Shown piece by piece: positions 1 through 6,413 of a stretch of DNA of 9,591 nt. The position numbers were made by a program, and so were the translations under genes. The DNA is from an uncultured Blautia sp. (GTDB lineage Bacteria > Bacillota > Clostridia > Lachnospirales > Lachnospiraceae): NCBI GenBank assembly GCA_934409175.1, contig CAKRVX010000078.1, forward strand, positions 1-9,591, read 5' to 3'. The notes beneath the pieces are model-generated. The model was not told where the DNA came from, made no database searches, and worked only from the letters and a program-made list of their open reading frames with translations. Position 1 is the stretch's first letter. Each line of letters opens with the position of its first letter.

Positions 1-789
1 AAAGATGATTCCGTTCCAGATGAGGGCAAATATCATGGTGATTTTTGTCAGTTTTCTGAAATACATTTCTGCCTGTTCAATATCTCCAGCGCCCATGCAT
101 TGTCCGATTACAGTGATAAAGACTGGTCCCATGGTGACACATACCAGAGCTGCCATTGACCAGATGCTTTGAGCAACACCATTTGCTGCAATCTGGTAGG
201 TTCCAAACAGTGCAACTATACCGGAGAGAGCTACTTTTACAAACTGGAAAATTCCGCTTTCTACACCATTAGGAATCGCAATACGCAGAATCCTTTTTTG
301 CAGGTCAACGTTTATTCCGAAAATCCATTCTTTCAAATATTGTACCGGATTCTTTTGGGAAAAACAAAGCACAGTGATTGCCACTGCAGAAAAAGTTCTC
401 GAAATCAGTGATGGCCATGCAACGCCGGCTACTCCTGCGTGAAGTATGAAAACGCCAATACAGTTTCCGACAATATTGATGATATTTGCAATCACAGATA
501 TGTACATCGTGGTGCTGGTCTTTCCGAAGCTGCGGTAAAGAGCAGCTCCTGCACGTTGGTTATCCTGTTTTCCGATATATTGGCTGATTACTACGGCACC
601 GCCTGCGGCAAGGGCGGTGAACAGGTTGAGGAAAATGGTATTGAATGAGTTTACCAGCGATACTCCGGATACTGCAGATTCTCCAAGAAATCCTATGATA
701 AAAATATCTGCCATGCCAACCAGAGCCATCAGCAGCTGCTCCAGAAAAAAAGGAATGATTAATTTTCTTAAATCTTTGTCAGAAAACAT
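1..789 (-). CDS. MATE-family multidrug/Na+ antiporter, 5' part, with apparent in-frame internal deletion
   Basis: This is the N-terminal 263 codons of a membrane efflux pump of the MATE family (COG0534 type); the reading frame is still open at the left edge. The start at 787-789 is set by an AAGGAGG ribosome binding site at 799-805. Family hallmarks are the opening MFSDKDLRKLIIPFFLEQLL, then GMADIF (25-30), AVSGVSLVNSFNTIF (39-53), GGAVVISQYIG (63-73), the segment GAALYRSFGKTSTTMYIS (81-98) and a later helix around GVAGVAWPSLISR (119-131). In family members I recall, roughly 60-70 residues (TM3 and most of TM4) lie between the QYIG loop and the AGAALYRS segment. Here QYIG is followed after only seven residues (KQDNQRA) by GAALYRS. 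The frame is kept, so a protein may be made, but transport activity is doubtful. The family assignment is firm; the deletion is inferred from remembered family structure. Confidence 0.85.
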   Translation of the reverse strand, partial: MFSDKDLRKLIIPFFLEQLLMALVGMADIFIIGFLGESAVSGVSLVNSFNTIFLNLFTALAAGGAVVISQYIGKQDNQRAGAALYRSFGKTSTTMYISVIANIINIVGNCIGVFILHAGVAGVAWPSLISRTFSAVAITVLCFSQKNPVQYLKEWIFGINVDLQKRILRIAIPNGVESGIFQFVKVALSGIVALFGTYQIAANGVAQSIWSMAALVCVTMGPVFITVIGQCMGAGDIEQAEMYFRKLTKITMIFALIWNGIIF

Positions 790-823
790 GGGTTTCTGCC
801 TCCTTGCTTAATTATTTTTGAAC

Positions 824-838
824 AACTACATTGTAGTT
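824..838. promoter_or_regulatory. Palindromic operator (MarR-like) over the MATE -10 box
   Basis: AACTACA-T-TGTAGTT is a perfect 15-base palindrome about one odd centre and overlaps the promoter -10. Its size, AT-rich content and position fit the operator of a MarR-family repressor, a common arrangement for efflux pumps. The left flank also contains ACAACTA (822-828), a heptamer that recurs in both arms of the inverted repeat upstream of the MarR gene (5213-5256). Which regulator binds is not shown by the sequence. Confidence 0.55.
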
Positions 839-858
839 TGAATTCTTAATAATGTCTA
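830..858 (-). promoter_or_regulatory. Probable sigma-A promoter of the MATE gene
   Basis: On the minus strand a -35-like TAGACA (853-858) is separated by 17 bases from a -10 TACAAT (830-835). The start codon lies about 40 bases downstream, after a strong ribosome binding site. The -10 box sits inside the palindrome at 824-838, as expected for a repressible promoter. The call is made from consensus match and spacing only. Confidence 0.6.
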
Positions 859-958
859 ATACTTATAATTCATTCCTGATAATGCCTGAAAGGCATGAAA
901 GACATGATAAAATCGTTCATACTGCTGTCTGATTATAATCAATGATTGTTCTGCATAG

Positions 959-994
959 AAAAAAACGGAAGAAATGCCGAAACATTTCCTCCGT
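959..994 (-). terminator. Rho-independent terminator of ridA
   Basis: Read on the minus strand, a 12-base-pair stem (arms 983-994 and 965-976) with a six-base loop is followed at once by a run of seven T (959-965). One pair is G-U on the minus-strand RNA and would be an A-C mismatch on the opposite RNA, so the hairpin is built for minus-strand transcripts. It lies about 90 bases after the ridA stop codon and insulates ridA from the MATE gene. Confidence 0.9.
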
Positions 995-1017
995 ATAAAG
1001 TCATTTATTTTTGTTAA

Positions 1018-1055
1018 GCGGAAATTCGTAATCCGCCTGACTGTCTGCTCAGACA
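1018..1055 (-). other. Two small hairpins in the ridA 3' untranslated region
   Basis: Between the ridA stop and its terminator, the minus strand can form TGTCTG-AG-CAGACA (1042-1055) and GCGGA-N9-TCCGC (1018-1036). Neither is followed by a T tract, so they are not terminators. Together with the terminator they make a structured tail of about 125 bases. This may be mRNA protection or the body of a 3'-derived small RNA; nothing in the sequence decides between these. Confidence 0.35.
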
Positions 1056-1083
1056 AATGTTGTAGAGCAATTATTTTGTTAGA

Positions 1084-1458
1084 TTATTCAGCTACGGCGA
1101 TAGCTTCTACTTCGCAGAGTACATTCTTTGGAAGCTGTTTTACTGCAACGCAGGAACGAGCCGGTTTGCTTGTAAAGTATTTCTCATATACAGCGTTGAA
1201 TGCTGCAAAATCTGCCATATCAGCAAGGAAGCAGGTAGTCTTAACAACATTATCAAATGTAAGTCCGGCTTCTTCAAGGATTGCACCTACGTTCTTACAG
1301 GACTGCTCTGCCTGAGTTTCAATCTTGTCACCTACAACTTCGCCTGTTGCCGGATCTACCGGGATCTGGCCCGATGCAAATACAAAGTTTCCTGTTACTT
1401 TTGCCTGAGAATATGGTCCGATTGCAGCTGGTGCTTTTTTAGTTTCAAGTGTTTTCAT
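1084..1458 (-). CDS. ridA: RidA family 2-iminobutanoate/2-iminopropanoate deaminase
   Basis: A 124-residue cytosolic protein of the RidA/YjgF/YER057c family, usual length for the family. RidA hydrolyses reactive enamine/imine intermediates released by PLP enzymes such as threonine dehydratase and so protects PLP enzymes from damage. Visible signatures are GPYSQA (14-19), FASGQIPVDP (27-36), the QAEQ-x-KN segment (49-56) and the C-terminal ARSCVAVKQLPKNVLCEVEAIA (split here as residues 100-121) with the substrate-binding arginine R101, C103 and E116. The start at 1456-1458 is chosen over an in-frame ATG 21 bases upstream because GGGAGG (1468-1473) is correctly spaced for it and the upstream residues are not family-like. 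It has its own promoter and terminator and looks monocistronic. No threonine dehydratase or other amino-acid gene is nearby. Confidence 0.96.
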   Translation of the reverse strand: MKTLETKKAPAAIGPYSQAKVTGNFVFASGQIPVDPATGEVVGDKIETQAEQSCKNVGAILEEAGLTFDNVVKTTCFLADMADFAAFNAVYEKYFTSKPARSCVAVKQLPKNVLCEVEAIAVAE

Positions 1459-1486
1459 GAGTGAATTCCTCCCGTACAATTATTGT

Positions 1487-1527
1487 GTTACTGTTTTAGT
1501 AGATTTACAGATTTTCTGTTCAGTAAC
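1487..1527 (-). promoter_or_regulatory. Inverted repeat in the ridA 5' leader
   Basis: The minus-strand leader between the promoter and the ribosome binding site contains GTTACTG (1521-1527) and CAGTAAC (1487-1493), enclosing a second short stem ACAG/CTGT (1507-1510 with 1516-1519). A further 11-base palindrome ACAAT-T-ATTGT lies at 1476-1486, just before the ribosome binding site. These could be operator sites or a leader hairpin. I recognise no known riboswitch fold. Confidence 0.3.
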
Positions 1528-1540
1528 CTGCTGTATTCTC

Positions 1541-1569
1541 ATCTTATCACCAAAAAAATATTTAGTCAA
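1541..1569 (-). promoter_or_regulatory. Sigma-A promoter of ridA
   Basis: On the minus strand TTGACT (1564-1569) is followed after 17 bases by TAAGAT (1541-1546); each box matches consensus at five of six positions. The -35 box begins nine bases after the stop codon of the kinase gene. No terminator is visible between the two genes, so some kinase transcripts may read into ridA. Confidence 0.75.
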
Positions 1570-1577
1570 TTTCAAAA

Positions 1578-4454
1578 TTATTGTTCTTCATTAAATAAAA
1601 TTTCACCAAGAGTTTCTAACAATTCTGAGACAATGATTGGTTTAGCCAGATGTCCGTTCATTCCGGCTTCATAGGATGCTTCCATATCCTCATCAAAAGC
1701 ATTTGCGGAAACTGCGATAACCGGAATCCGTGCAAGAGATCTGTTCTTTAATGCACGGATCTGTCTGGTGGCGGTATATCCATCCATCACAGGCATCTGG
1801 ATATCCATGAGAACTGCATCATAAAACCCTGCTGAAGAAGCTGCAACCTTTTCTGCGGCAATGGCGCCATTTTCTGCGATTTCTACTTTCAGCCCTGCTT
1901 CTTCAAGAATCGCAACTGCTATCTCACGGTTCAGAATGTTATCCTCTGCAAGGAGAATTCGCTTACCGGCAAAAAGCTCTGCAGGATACAGTCCTGTTTT
2001 TGGCTCTTCTTGTTTCTGCGGTGGCTCTGCCAGTCTGTGACGTGTGTGTACAATAATCTCTGTTCCTTTATTTATTTCGGAATTAATATCAATGGTTCCG
2101 CCCATAGCATCAACAAAACCCTTGATAATTGTCATTCCAAGTCCGGTTCCCTGAATACCGCTGATTGTGGAATTTTCCTGTCGTTCAAATGGCTGAAAGA
2201 TTTTTTTCAGAAATTCCTGACTCATACCGCAGCCATTATCTTTGACATGAATTTCGTAATTTCCGTATCCTTCCTGCTCACATGGCTGCTGTATGATACG
2301 CAGAGAAATTTTACCTCCATTTTGTGTATATTTAACTGCATTTCCCAGGAGATTGACCAGAATTTCTTTCATACGAAGTTTGTCGCAGTAAATATACTGA
2401 TTCTGTACCTGCCAGACATCAATGGTGAATTCCTGCTTTTTTTCCAGTGCCTGTTCGCGGACGATAATATCTGTTTCTTTCACAATATCAGAAATACAGC
2501 ATACAGTTTCATCCAGTTTTGTCTGCCCGCTTTCAATCCTGCTGATCTCCAGCACTTCATTTACAATTCCAAGAAGATGGTTCCCGGAAACCTGGATTTT
2601 GGAAAGATAATCCTGTATTTTCTCGATATCATTTCCGGACCTGATTGCGAGATTTGTAAATCCCAAAACTGCATTCATTGGCGTGCGGATGTCATGAGAC
2701 ATATTTTGTAGAAATACTTTCTTTGCAACAGAGGCCTGCCTTGCTGCATTGAGGGCTTCTTCAAGAAGTTCCTTATGCTTCTGTTCGCGCTGGGCTGCTT
2801 TCTGCTGAGCCTGTTCTCTTTTTACAAAGTATACACACAGAAGAATAAGGAGTACTGTCAGAAGCCCGATAAAGGAACCGGCATAGTCGTGAATTACATC
2901 TAATAGAGTATAAGAAACAACAGTATCCAGATAACGATACGTATGACTGAGACCGTAACTGTCTCCCAGAATACTGAGTCCATGATTTAAAATCTGAAGC
3001 AATGCCTGATTTCCATTAGCAACTGCGAAACATAGTTTTTCGTCATCTGCCAGAGTAATAATATTAAGTTTCTTCTGATTTTTGAGTAACTGACTGACGC
3101 GAAGTGCGCTCAGGAGCGTACTATCTGCTTCGCCTGAACTGATTGCTTTAATACAATCTTCAATGGTATCATACATGACAATTTCAGCGTCCGGGTAATT
3201 TGCCAAAGTATACCAGTATTGACGGAGGTTATTTTTATTGACGGCAATTTTCGAAGTAATATTGCTGTTATAAGGTTCGCGGTATACCAGTGCTATGGGA
3301 AATGCTACAATAGAAGAACTCTGTACAAATCCCTCCTGTTCAGAATACCATTTTCCATCGCTGACAGGCATTACGAAATCTAATTCTCCCTTTTTCAGAC
3401 AGTCAAGCATTTCCTGCTGATCTTCAAAACACCGGTAAATAATCTGGGGACTGTAATTTCCGGGGAGAGAATCAAAAAGATCTGGTACGATATCTGATAT
3501 GAGTCCGGTGACAGCTCCATCTTTCGCTGTGTCGCAGTATGGAAGGTAATGATTCAGATAGCCTACAGTTACTGTTTCATGTTCCTGCATCCATTTTTGT
3601 TCCTGCTCTGAAAGAAAGACACTGACAGTTGTTTCTGTATAATATTTATTTCTAAGTTCATCAAGTTCTAAAGCATCCTGTTCATTTATAATAGAAACTG
3701 CCATATTCAGTTCACTGAGAAGGTCGTTTCTGTCTTTTGCAACACACAGGTAAAAGGGCTGTTTGCCTATTTTTTCTACAGGAGTAATGCCGGAATAAGA
3801 AGAAATTACATTATCAGCGCTTACAAATCCATCAATCTGTTTTTGGTTAAATGCTTTGGCACATTCTGTAATATCAGAATAATATACAATCTGAATCTCT
3901 GCCTGATATCGAGATTTCCATTTTTCAAGAGTGGCAGTCATACGCTGGTCATTTTTCAGAGTTCCGATTTTTTTTCCATTATAAGAACTGATATTGCCGC
4001 ACTGCATGGAGGAGTCATTTTTATCTTTGTAAATATAAAATGTTTCGTTAAGCATTTCACAGTCAGAATAGCTGATCAGATCTGTTCGGTCTTCTGAGTA
4101 TGCCACACCTGCCATTATGTCTATCTCACCTTTGGTCAGCTGCTCAAAAAGATCATCCCATTCTCCGTAAACATATTCATATTTCCATCCGCTATAAGAG
4201 GCAATCTTCTGCAGGTATTCATAACTGTATCCGCTTTTTGGAGAAGAATCATCGGTGCCTTCCTGGAAATTGTGGGAAAAATAATAGCCTACCCGCACGG
4301 TTTCCTGTTCTTTAGCTGAAATACTTGAAGTATTAGTCATAATTTCTGCAGGGAGAAATAATAGTATTAAAATAAGAAAAAAATGACTTATATTTCCGGG
4401 ACGTAACTGTGTGAAGTTTTCTTTGGCACTTCTTCTCTCTTTCAATCTGTTCAT
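1578..4454 (-). CDS. Hybrid sensor histidine kinase with tandem SBP_bac_3 sensor domains and a receiver domain
   Basis: A 958-residue membrane sensor of BvgS/EvgS-like build. Residues 24-40 are a hydrophobic signal/anchor segment. Two extracellular solute-binding-like domains follow (about 52-275, opening VRVGYYF, and 294-515, opening VTVGYLNHYLPY), typical of amino-acid-type ligand sensors. A membrane helix at about 526-544 and a charged helical linker to 578 lead to HisKA with NMSHDIRTPMNA (phospho-acceptor H587), then HATPase_c with N705 in NLLGNAVKYT, DNGCGM (739-744) and GTGLGM (769-774). The C-terminal receiver has acidic E837-D838, phospho-acceptor D884 in MDIQMP, S916 and K938. Unlike BvgS there is no PAS and no C-terminal HPt domain, and no DNA-binding response regulator is in the window, so an HPt protein or distant partner is likely. 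The start is supported by GGGGG (4464-4468) nine bases upstream. The gene is intact and its ligand is unknown. Confidence 0.95.
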   Translation of the reverse strand: MNRLKERRSAKENFTQLRPGNISHFFLILILLFLPAEIMTNTSSISAKEQETVRVGYYFSHNFQEGTDDSSPKSGYSYEYLQKIASYSGWKYEYVYGEWDDLFEQLTKGEIDIMAGVAYSEDRTDLISYSDCEMLNETFYIYKDKNDSSMQCGNISSYNGKKIGTLKNDQRMTATLEKWKSRYQAEIQIVYYSDITECAKAFNQKQIDGFVSADNVISSYSGITPVEKIGKQPFYLCVAKDRNDLLSELNMAVSIINEQDALELDELRNKYYTETTVSVFLSEQEQKWMQEHETVTVGYLNHYLPYCDTAKDGAVTGLISDIVPDLFDSLPGNYSPQIIYRCFEDQQEMLDCLKKGELDFVMPVSDGKWYSEQEGFVQSSSIVAFPIALVYREPYNSNITSKIAVNKNNLRQYWYTLANYPDAEIVMYDTIEDCIKAISSGEADSTLLSALRVSQLLKNQKKLNIITLADDEKLCFAVANGNQALLQILNHGLSILGDSYGLSHTYRYLDTVVSYTLLDVIHDYAGSFIGLLTVLLILLCVYFVKREQAQQKAAQREQKHKELLEEALNAARQASVAKKVFLQNMSHDIRTPMNAVLGFTNLAIRSGNDIEKIQDYLSKIQVSGNHLLGIVNEVLEISRIESGQTKLDETVCCISDIVKETDIIVREQALEKKQEFTIDVWQVQNQYIYCDKLRMKEILVNLLGNAVKYTQNGGKISLRIIQQPCEQEGYGNYEIHVKDNGCGMSQEFLKKIFQPFERQENSTISGIQGTGLGMTIIKGFVDAMGGTIDINSEINKGTEIIVHTRHRLAEPPQKQEEPKTGLYPAELFAGKRILLAEDNILNREIAVAILEEAGLKVEIAENGAIAAEKVAASSAGFYDAVLMDIQMPVMDGYTATRQIRALKNRSLARIPVIAVSANAFDEDMEASYEAGMNGHLAKPIIVSELLETLGEILFNEEQ

Positions 4455-4485
4455 ATGAAGAATCCCCCGTCTGGCAGTATATATT

Positions 4486-4502
4486 TGTCGAAAAATGTCA
4501 AA
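4486..4502 (+). promoter_or_regulatory. Possible tandem Spo0A boxes in the kinase leader
   Basis: TGTCGAA (4486-4492) matches the core 0A box exactly, and TGTCAAA (4496-4502) differs at one base. They are in the same orientation, ten bases apart, which is the spacing of a Spo0A dimer site. They lie just downstream of the predicted transcription start of the kinase, where binding would repress. The motif is short and AT-rich, so chance occurrence is quite possible. Confidence 0.3.
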
Positions 4503-4515
4503 ACTGATTAAAATT

Positions 4516-4545
4516 ATTATACGCCTTTATGCAATATGCTGTCAA
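4516..4545 (-). promoter_or_regulatory. Strong sigma-A promoter of the hybrid kinase
   Basis: On the minus strand a perfect TTGACA (4540-4545) and a perfect TATAAT (4516-4521) are 18 bases apart. Transcription would start near 4509 and give a leader of about 55 bases. The -35 box begins two bases after the stop codon of the ABC exporter relic, so the promoter abuts the decayed segment. Confidence 0.85.
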
Positions 4546-4546
4546 T

Positions 4547-4688
4547 TTACAGATTGATGATTCGTCCCATTTCTGCAGAGATTGTGTCATGGGAAATCTG
4601 TTTGATATTGTTGAAAATCTGCCGTTCTGTTTTCATGTCCAGTGCAGAGAAAGGATCATCCAGGATACCTGTGCTTTATGTACGGCAT
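4547..4688 (-). pseudogene. Relic of an ABC exporter ATPase/permease gene
   Basis: Only about 47 codons remain of what should be a gene of roughly 550-600 codons. One minus-strand frame reads ILDDPFSALDMKTE (4625-4666), which is the Walker B motif plus D-loop of an ABC ATPase, and continues NNIKQISHDTI before a stop at 4547-4549. Just upstream, in another frame, AVHKAQ resembles the stretch that precedes Walker B in such ATPases, so a small out-of-frame deletion lies between them. The relic starts with an ATG that overlaps the MarR stop codon (TAATG, 4686-4690), the usual coupling of a MarR regulator to its ABC exporter pair. The membrane domain, Walker A, signature motif and H-loop are all gone. 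The ABC identity is clear; the exact deletion endpoints need a homologue. Confidence 0.8.
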
Positions 4689-5179
4689 TAGTTTGCTTCT
4701 TTCCTTTCTTCAGAGGAATTTTTCTGAGCCAGATATTTTGTTATATCCCCAAAACCGGCACGGCGTTGGAGTTTACATTTCCAGTACAGACTGTCAAGAG
4801 TCTGACAGAAAGCTGTTTTTTCCTTTTCCGGCAGTTCTGCAAGAAGCCATTCATAGAAAACAGCTTCAATATATGCTTTGGAGTTTTTTAATTTCTCTGC
4901 TTTTTCTGTTGCATATAGCAGTTGACTTCGACCGTCATCCGGATTGGGCTTCCGGATCAGATATCCTTTTGTTTCCAGACTTGCCACTCGTTTGGCTGCG
5001 GCTCCTTTATCAATTTTCAGAGTTTCTCTTACTTTTGTCTGGGTAATTCCCGGGTTATGTCGTACCAGATGTATGACATCAAATTCGGCAGTTCCAATGC
5101 CGTCTTCTTTCATTGTCTGTACAGTAAATTTACTGACTTCACGGGCTATTTTGGTTATTTTTCATTCCGTATCATCCAT
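4688..5179 (-). pseudogene. MarR-family transcriptional regulator with nonsense codon 6
   Basis: A winged-helix repressor of the MarR family, the sort that controls adjacent efflux genes. The frame from the ATG at 5177-5179 has a perfectly placed GGAGG (5187-5191, seven bases upstream) and reads MDDTE, then TGA (5162-5164), then KITKIAREVSKFTVQTMKED and on to the stop at 4688-4690, 163 codons in all. The codon is most simply a TGG (Trp) changed to TGA. The DNA-binding part is otherwise whole: ITQTKVRETLKIDKGAAAKRV (helix-turn-helix; given here across its span) and the wing YLIRKPNPDDGRSQ. Restart is possible at an in-frame ATG (5111-5113, codon 23), giving 141 residues, but that ATG has no ribosome binding site and loses the first dimer helix. 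The regulator is probably inactive or weakly made. Its downstream ABC partner is also destroyed. Confidence 0.85.
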
Positions 5180-5201
5180 AAAAATTCCTCCATTTTAGGC
5201 G

Positions 5202-5230
5202 TTTATAATCAAAAATAGTTGTACTATCAA
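5202..5230 (-). promoter_or_regulatory. Promoter of the MarR gene
   Basis: TTGATA (5225-5230) and TATAAA (5202-5207) on the minus strand are 17 bases apart, each one base off consensus. The start point would fall near 5195, giving a very short leader before the ribosome binding site at 5187-5191. One arm of the inverted repeat (5213-5224) fills the spacer, as expected for autorepression. A second set, TTGACA (5262-5267) with a weak CATCAT (5239-5244), lies upstream and has the other arm in its spacer. Confidence 0.65.
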
Positions 5231-5256
5231 CAAAAAAGATGATGGTACAACTATTT
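5213..5256. repeat. 12-base inverted repeat, probable MarR autoregulatory operator
   Basis: AAATAGTTGTAC (5213-5224) and GTACAACTATTT (5245-5256) are perfect inverted copies around a 20-base spacer. Each arm lies within the spacer of a predicted promoter. Both contain ACAACTA or its complement, also found at 822-828 beside the MATE palindrome. The stem is AT-rich with no good T tract placement, so an operator is more likely than a terminator. The transglutaminase-like gene upstream shows no other terminator, however, so a minor terminating role cannot be excluded. Confidence 0.6.
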
Positions 5257-5287
5257 AAAACTGTCAATATATGATTTTATATAGTCT

Positions 5288-6310
5288 CTAATTTTCCTGT
5301 TCTTCCTCGTTTGCTTCTTCCATAGTGACAGATTCCTGCATTTGCAGATCTGTATAATGAAGACGGAGTACTGACTGAGGCCAGTTGATGCTGATCACTG
5401 CGGTCTTGTTTTTCTCTTCACCGGCTTTGCGTATCAGAGCAACAAGTTCGCTCAGGACTTCTCTGGTAAGATAGCTGCCGCGCCAGTGAAAGGTAAGAGT
5501 TTTTTCTTTTTTGGCTGCCTGGAGGGAACGTTTGTATACATCTTCCTGTTTAGTGAAGGACAGTTTCTTTTCTTTATAATAAAAATGTTCATGGTCCGTA
5601 CAGTGTGGCGCAGGTGCGATCAGCGGTTCATGGTCGCGGAAAATCTGCTTGTCATCCAGATTGAAATAATCATAGCGGATTTCGGAATCATTTTTACAAA
5701 GGGTATTGTCAAAGGTAACATCCAGATGGTAATAAATACCGTTAATCCTGACGATATTCCAGGTATGGCGATATTTGATTCCTTTATCCGGGTTATTGCC
5801 GCAGATGGCGATGATGCACCACACACCCAGAGCATCCAGAAGAACTTTCACTGCTTTGGCGATTCCTTCGCAGACTCCTACGCCTTGCCCTAATGGGCCT
5901 ATGATTTCATGGGAATAGGATTTTTTCAATTTATCATAGCGGATATTTTTACAGATGAAATCGTGGACGTACTTTTCTTTCTCAAATTCGGATAGTTTCT
6001 GGGCCGTACGAACCAGTTTGTCCACTCTGGCTGTCATAGCTTTCTGATGTTCACGTATTTTGTTTTTGTCAAAAAGATACTCAGGAATGAATATAATATT
6101 TGGAGAATCTTTGTAATAGCGATATTTATAACCGGTTGCCCAGAATATTTCAGGATGATCCAGCCTCATCTGAAAAAATACATTGTAAAGCTCCTCTCCT
6201 GTCAGGGCCGGGATCAGGAATTCATTTTCCAGATTCTTTACACCTTGAAAGATACTGTGATAGGCGGTCTGCTGTTGCTTGGTCATATAATTGTAATAGT
6301 AAAGTTCCAT
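5288..6310 (-). CDS. Transglutaminase-like (papain-fold) protein, probably cytosolic
   Basis: A 340-residue protein with a central transglutaminase-like domain at about residues 105-205. The catalytic triad is visible: C147 in GVGVCEGIAKAVKVLLDALG, H182 in RHTWNIV and D197 in YYHLDVTFD. In this superfamily such triads usually act as cysteine proteases or peptidases rather than cross-linking enzymes. The N-terminal 100 residues are rich in aromatic and charged residues (YYYNY at 4-8). A small region at about 268-320 (TLTFHWRGSYLTREVLSELV) is strand-helix-strand in pattern, and the tail is acidic (EEANEEEQEN). No signal peptide or membrane helix is present. The start is set by GGAGA (6317-6321) six bases upstream. 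It seems to be a single-gene unit between the hairpins at 6389-6455 and the MarR promoter region. The domain is certain; substrate and role are unknown. Confidence 0.9.
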   Translation of the reverse strand: MELYYYNYMTKQQQTAYHSIFQGVKNLENEFLIPALTGEELYNVFFQMRLDHPEIFWATGYKYRYYKDSPNIIFIPEYLFDKNKIREHQKAMTARVDKLVRTAQKLSEFEKEKYVHDFICKNIRYDKLKKSYSHEIIGPLGQGVGVCEGIAKAVKVLLDALGVWCIIAICGNNPDKGIKYRHTWNIVRINGIYYHLDVTFDNTLCKNDSEIRYDYFNLDDKQIFRDHEPLIAPAPHCTDHEHFYYKEKKLSFTKQEDVYKRSLQAAKKEKTLTFHWRGSYLTREVLSELVALIRKAGEEKNKTAVISINWPQSVLRLHYTDLQMQESVTMEEANEEEQEN

Positions 6311-6388
6311 CTTTTGTCTCCTATCTGAAGATTTTGCAGATATTATTTTTGAAGTAGCTGTAAAAATTGATTGCTTTTGATTCTGGTA

Positions 6389-6413
6389 TTTCCTGTAATT
6401 TGTAAACAGGAAA
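6389..6413. repeat. Short inverted repeat next to the terminator
   Basis: TTTCCTGT (6389-6396) and ACAGGAAA (6406-6413) are perfect inverted copies with a nine-base spacer. The repeat directly abuts the long hairpin at 6414-6455 and lies about 80 bases upstream of the transglutaminase-like gene. It has no T tract and could be an operator or part of the leader of that gene. I see no clear -35/-10 pair for the transglutaminase-like gene in 6311-6388. Confidence 0.4.

Noticed and set aside
882..896. Hairpin ATGCCT-GAA-AGGCAT between ridA and the MATE gene
   Set aside because: The stem is only six base pairs with no T tract; it lies upstream of the MATE promoter with no evident role.
901..992. 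Minus-strand GGAGG plus ATG (in the ridA terminator) as a small gene start
   Set aside because: The GGAGGAAATG is one arm of a perfect terminator hairpin followed by a T run; the peptide has no coding character.
974..1315. Plus-strand open frame over the ridA terminator and gene
   Set aside because: It begins inside the terminator hairpin and runs antisense to a clear ridA gene.
1459..1479. Upstream in-frame start for ridA
   Set aside because: It would bury the GGGAGG ribosome binding site inside the gene and add residues not typical of the family.
2010..2711. Long plus-strand open frame inside the kinase gene (233 codons)
   Set aside because: It is antisense to the kinase core, has no ribosome binding site or recognisable domain, and the minus-strand frame carries all histidine-kinase motifs.
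5162..5164. TGA read as tryptophan or selenocysteine in the MarR gene
   Set aside because: The intact genes of the window use TGG for tryptophan throughout, with no in-frame TGA over about 1,900 codons, and no selenocysteine context is seen. A point mutation is simpler.
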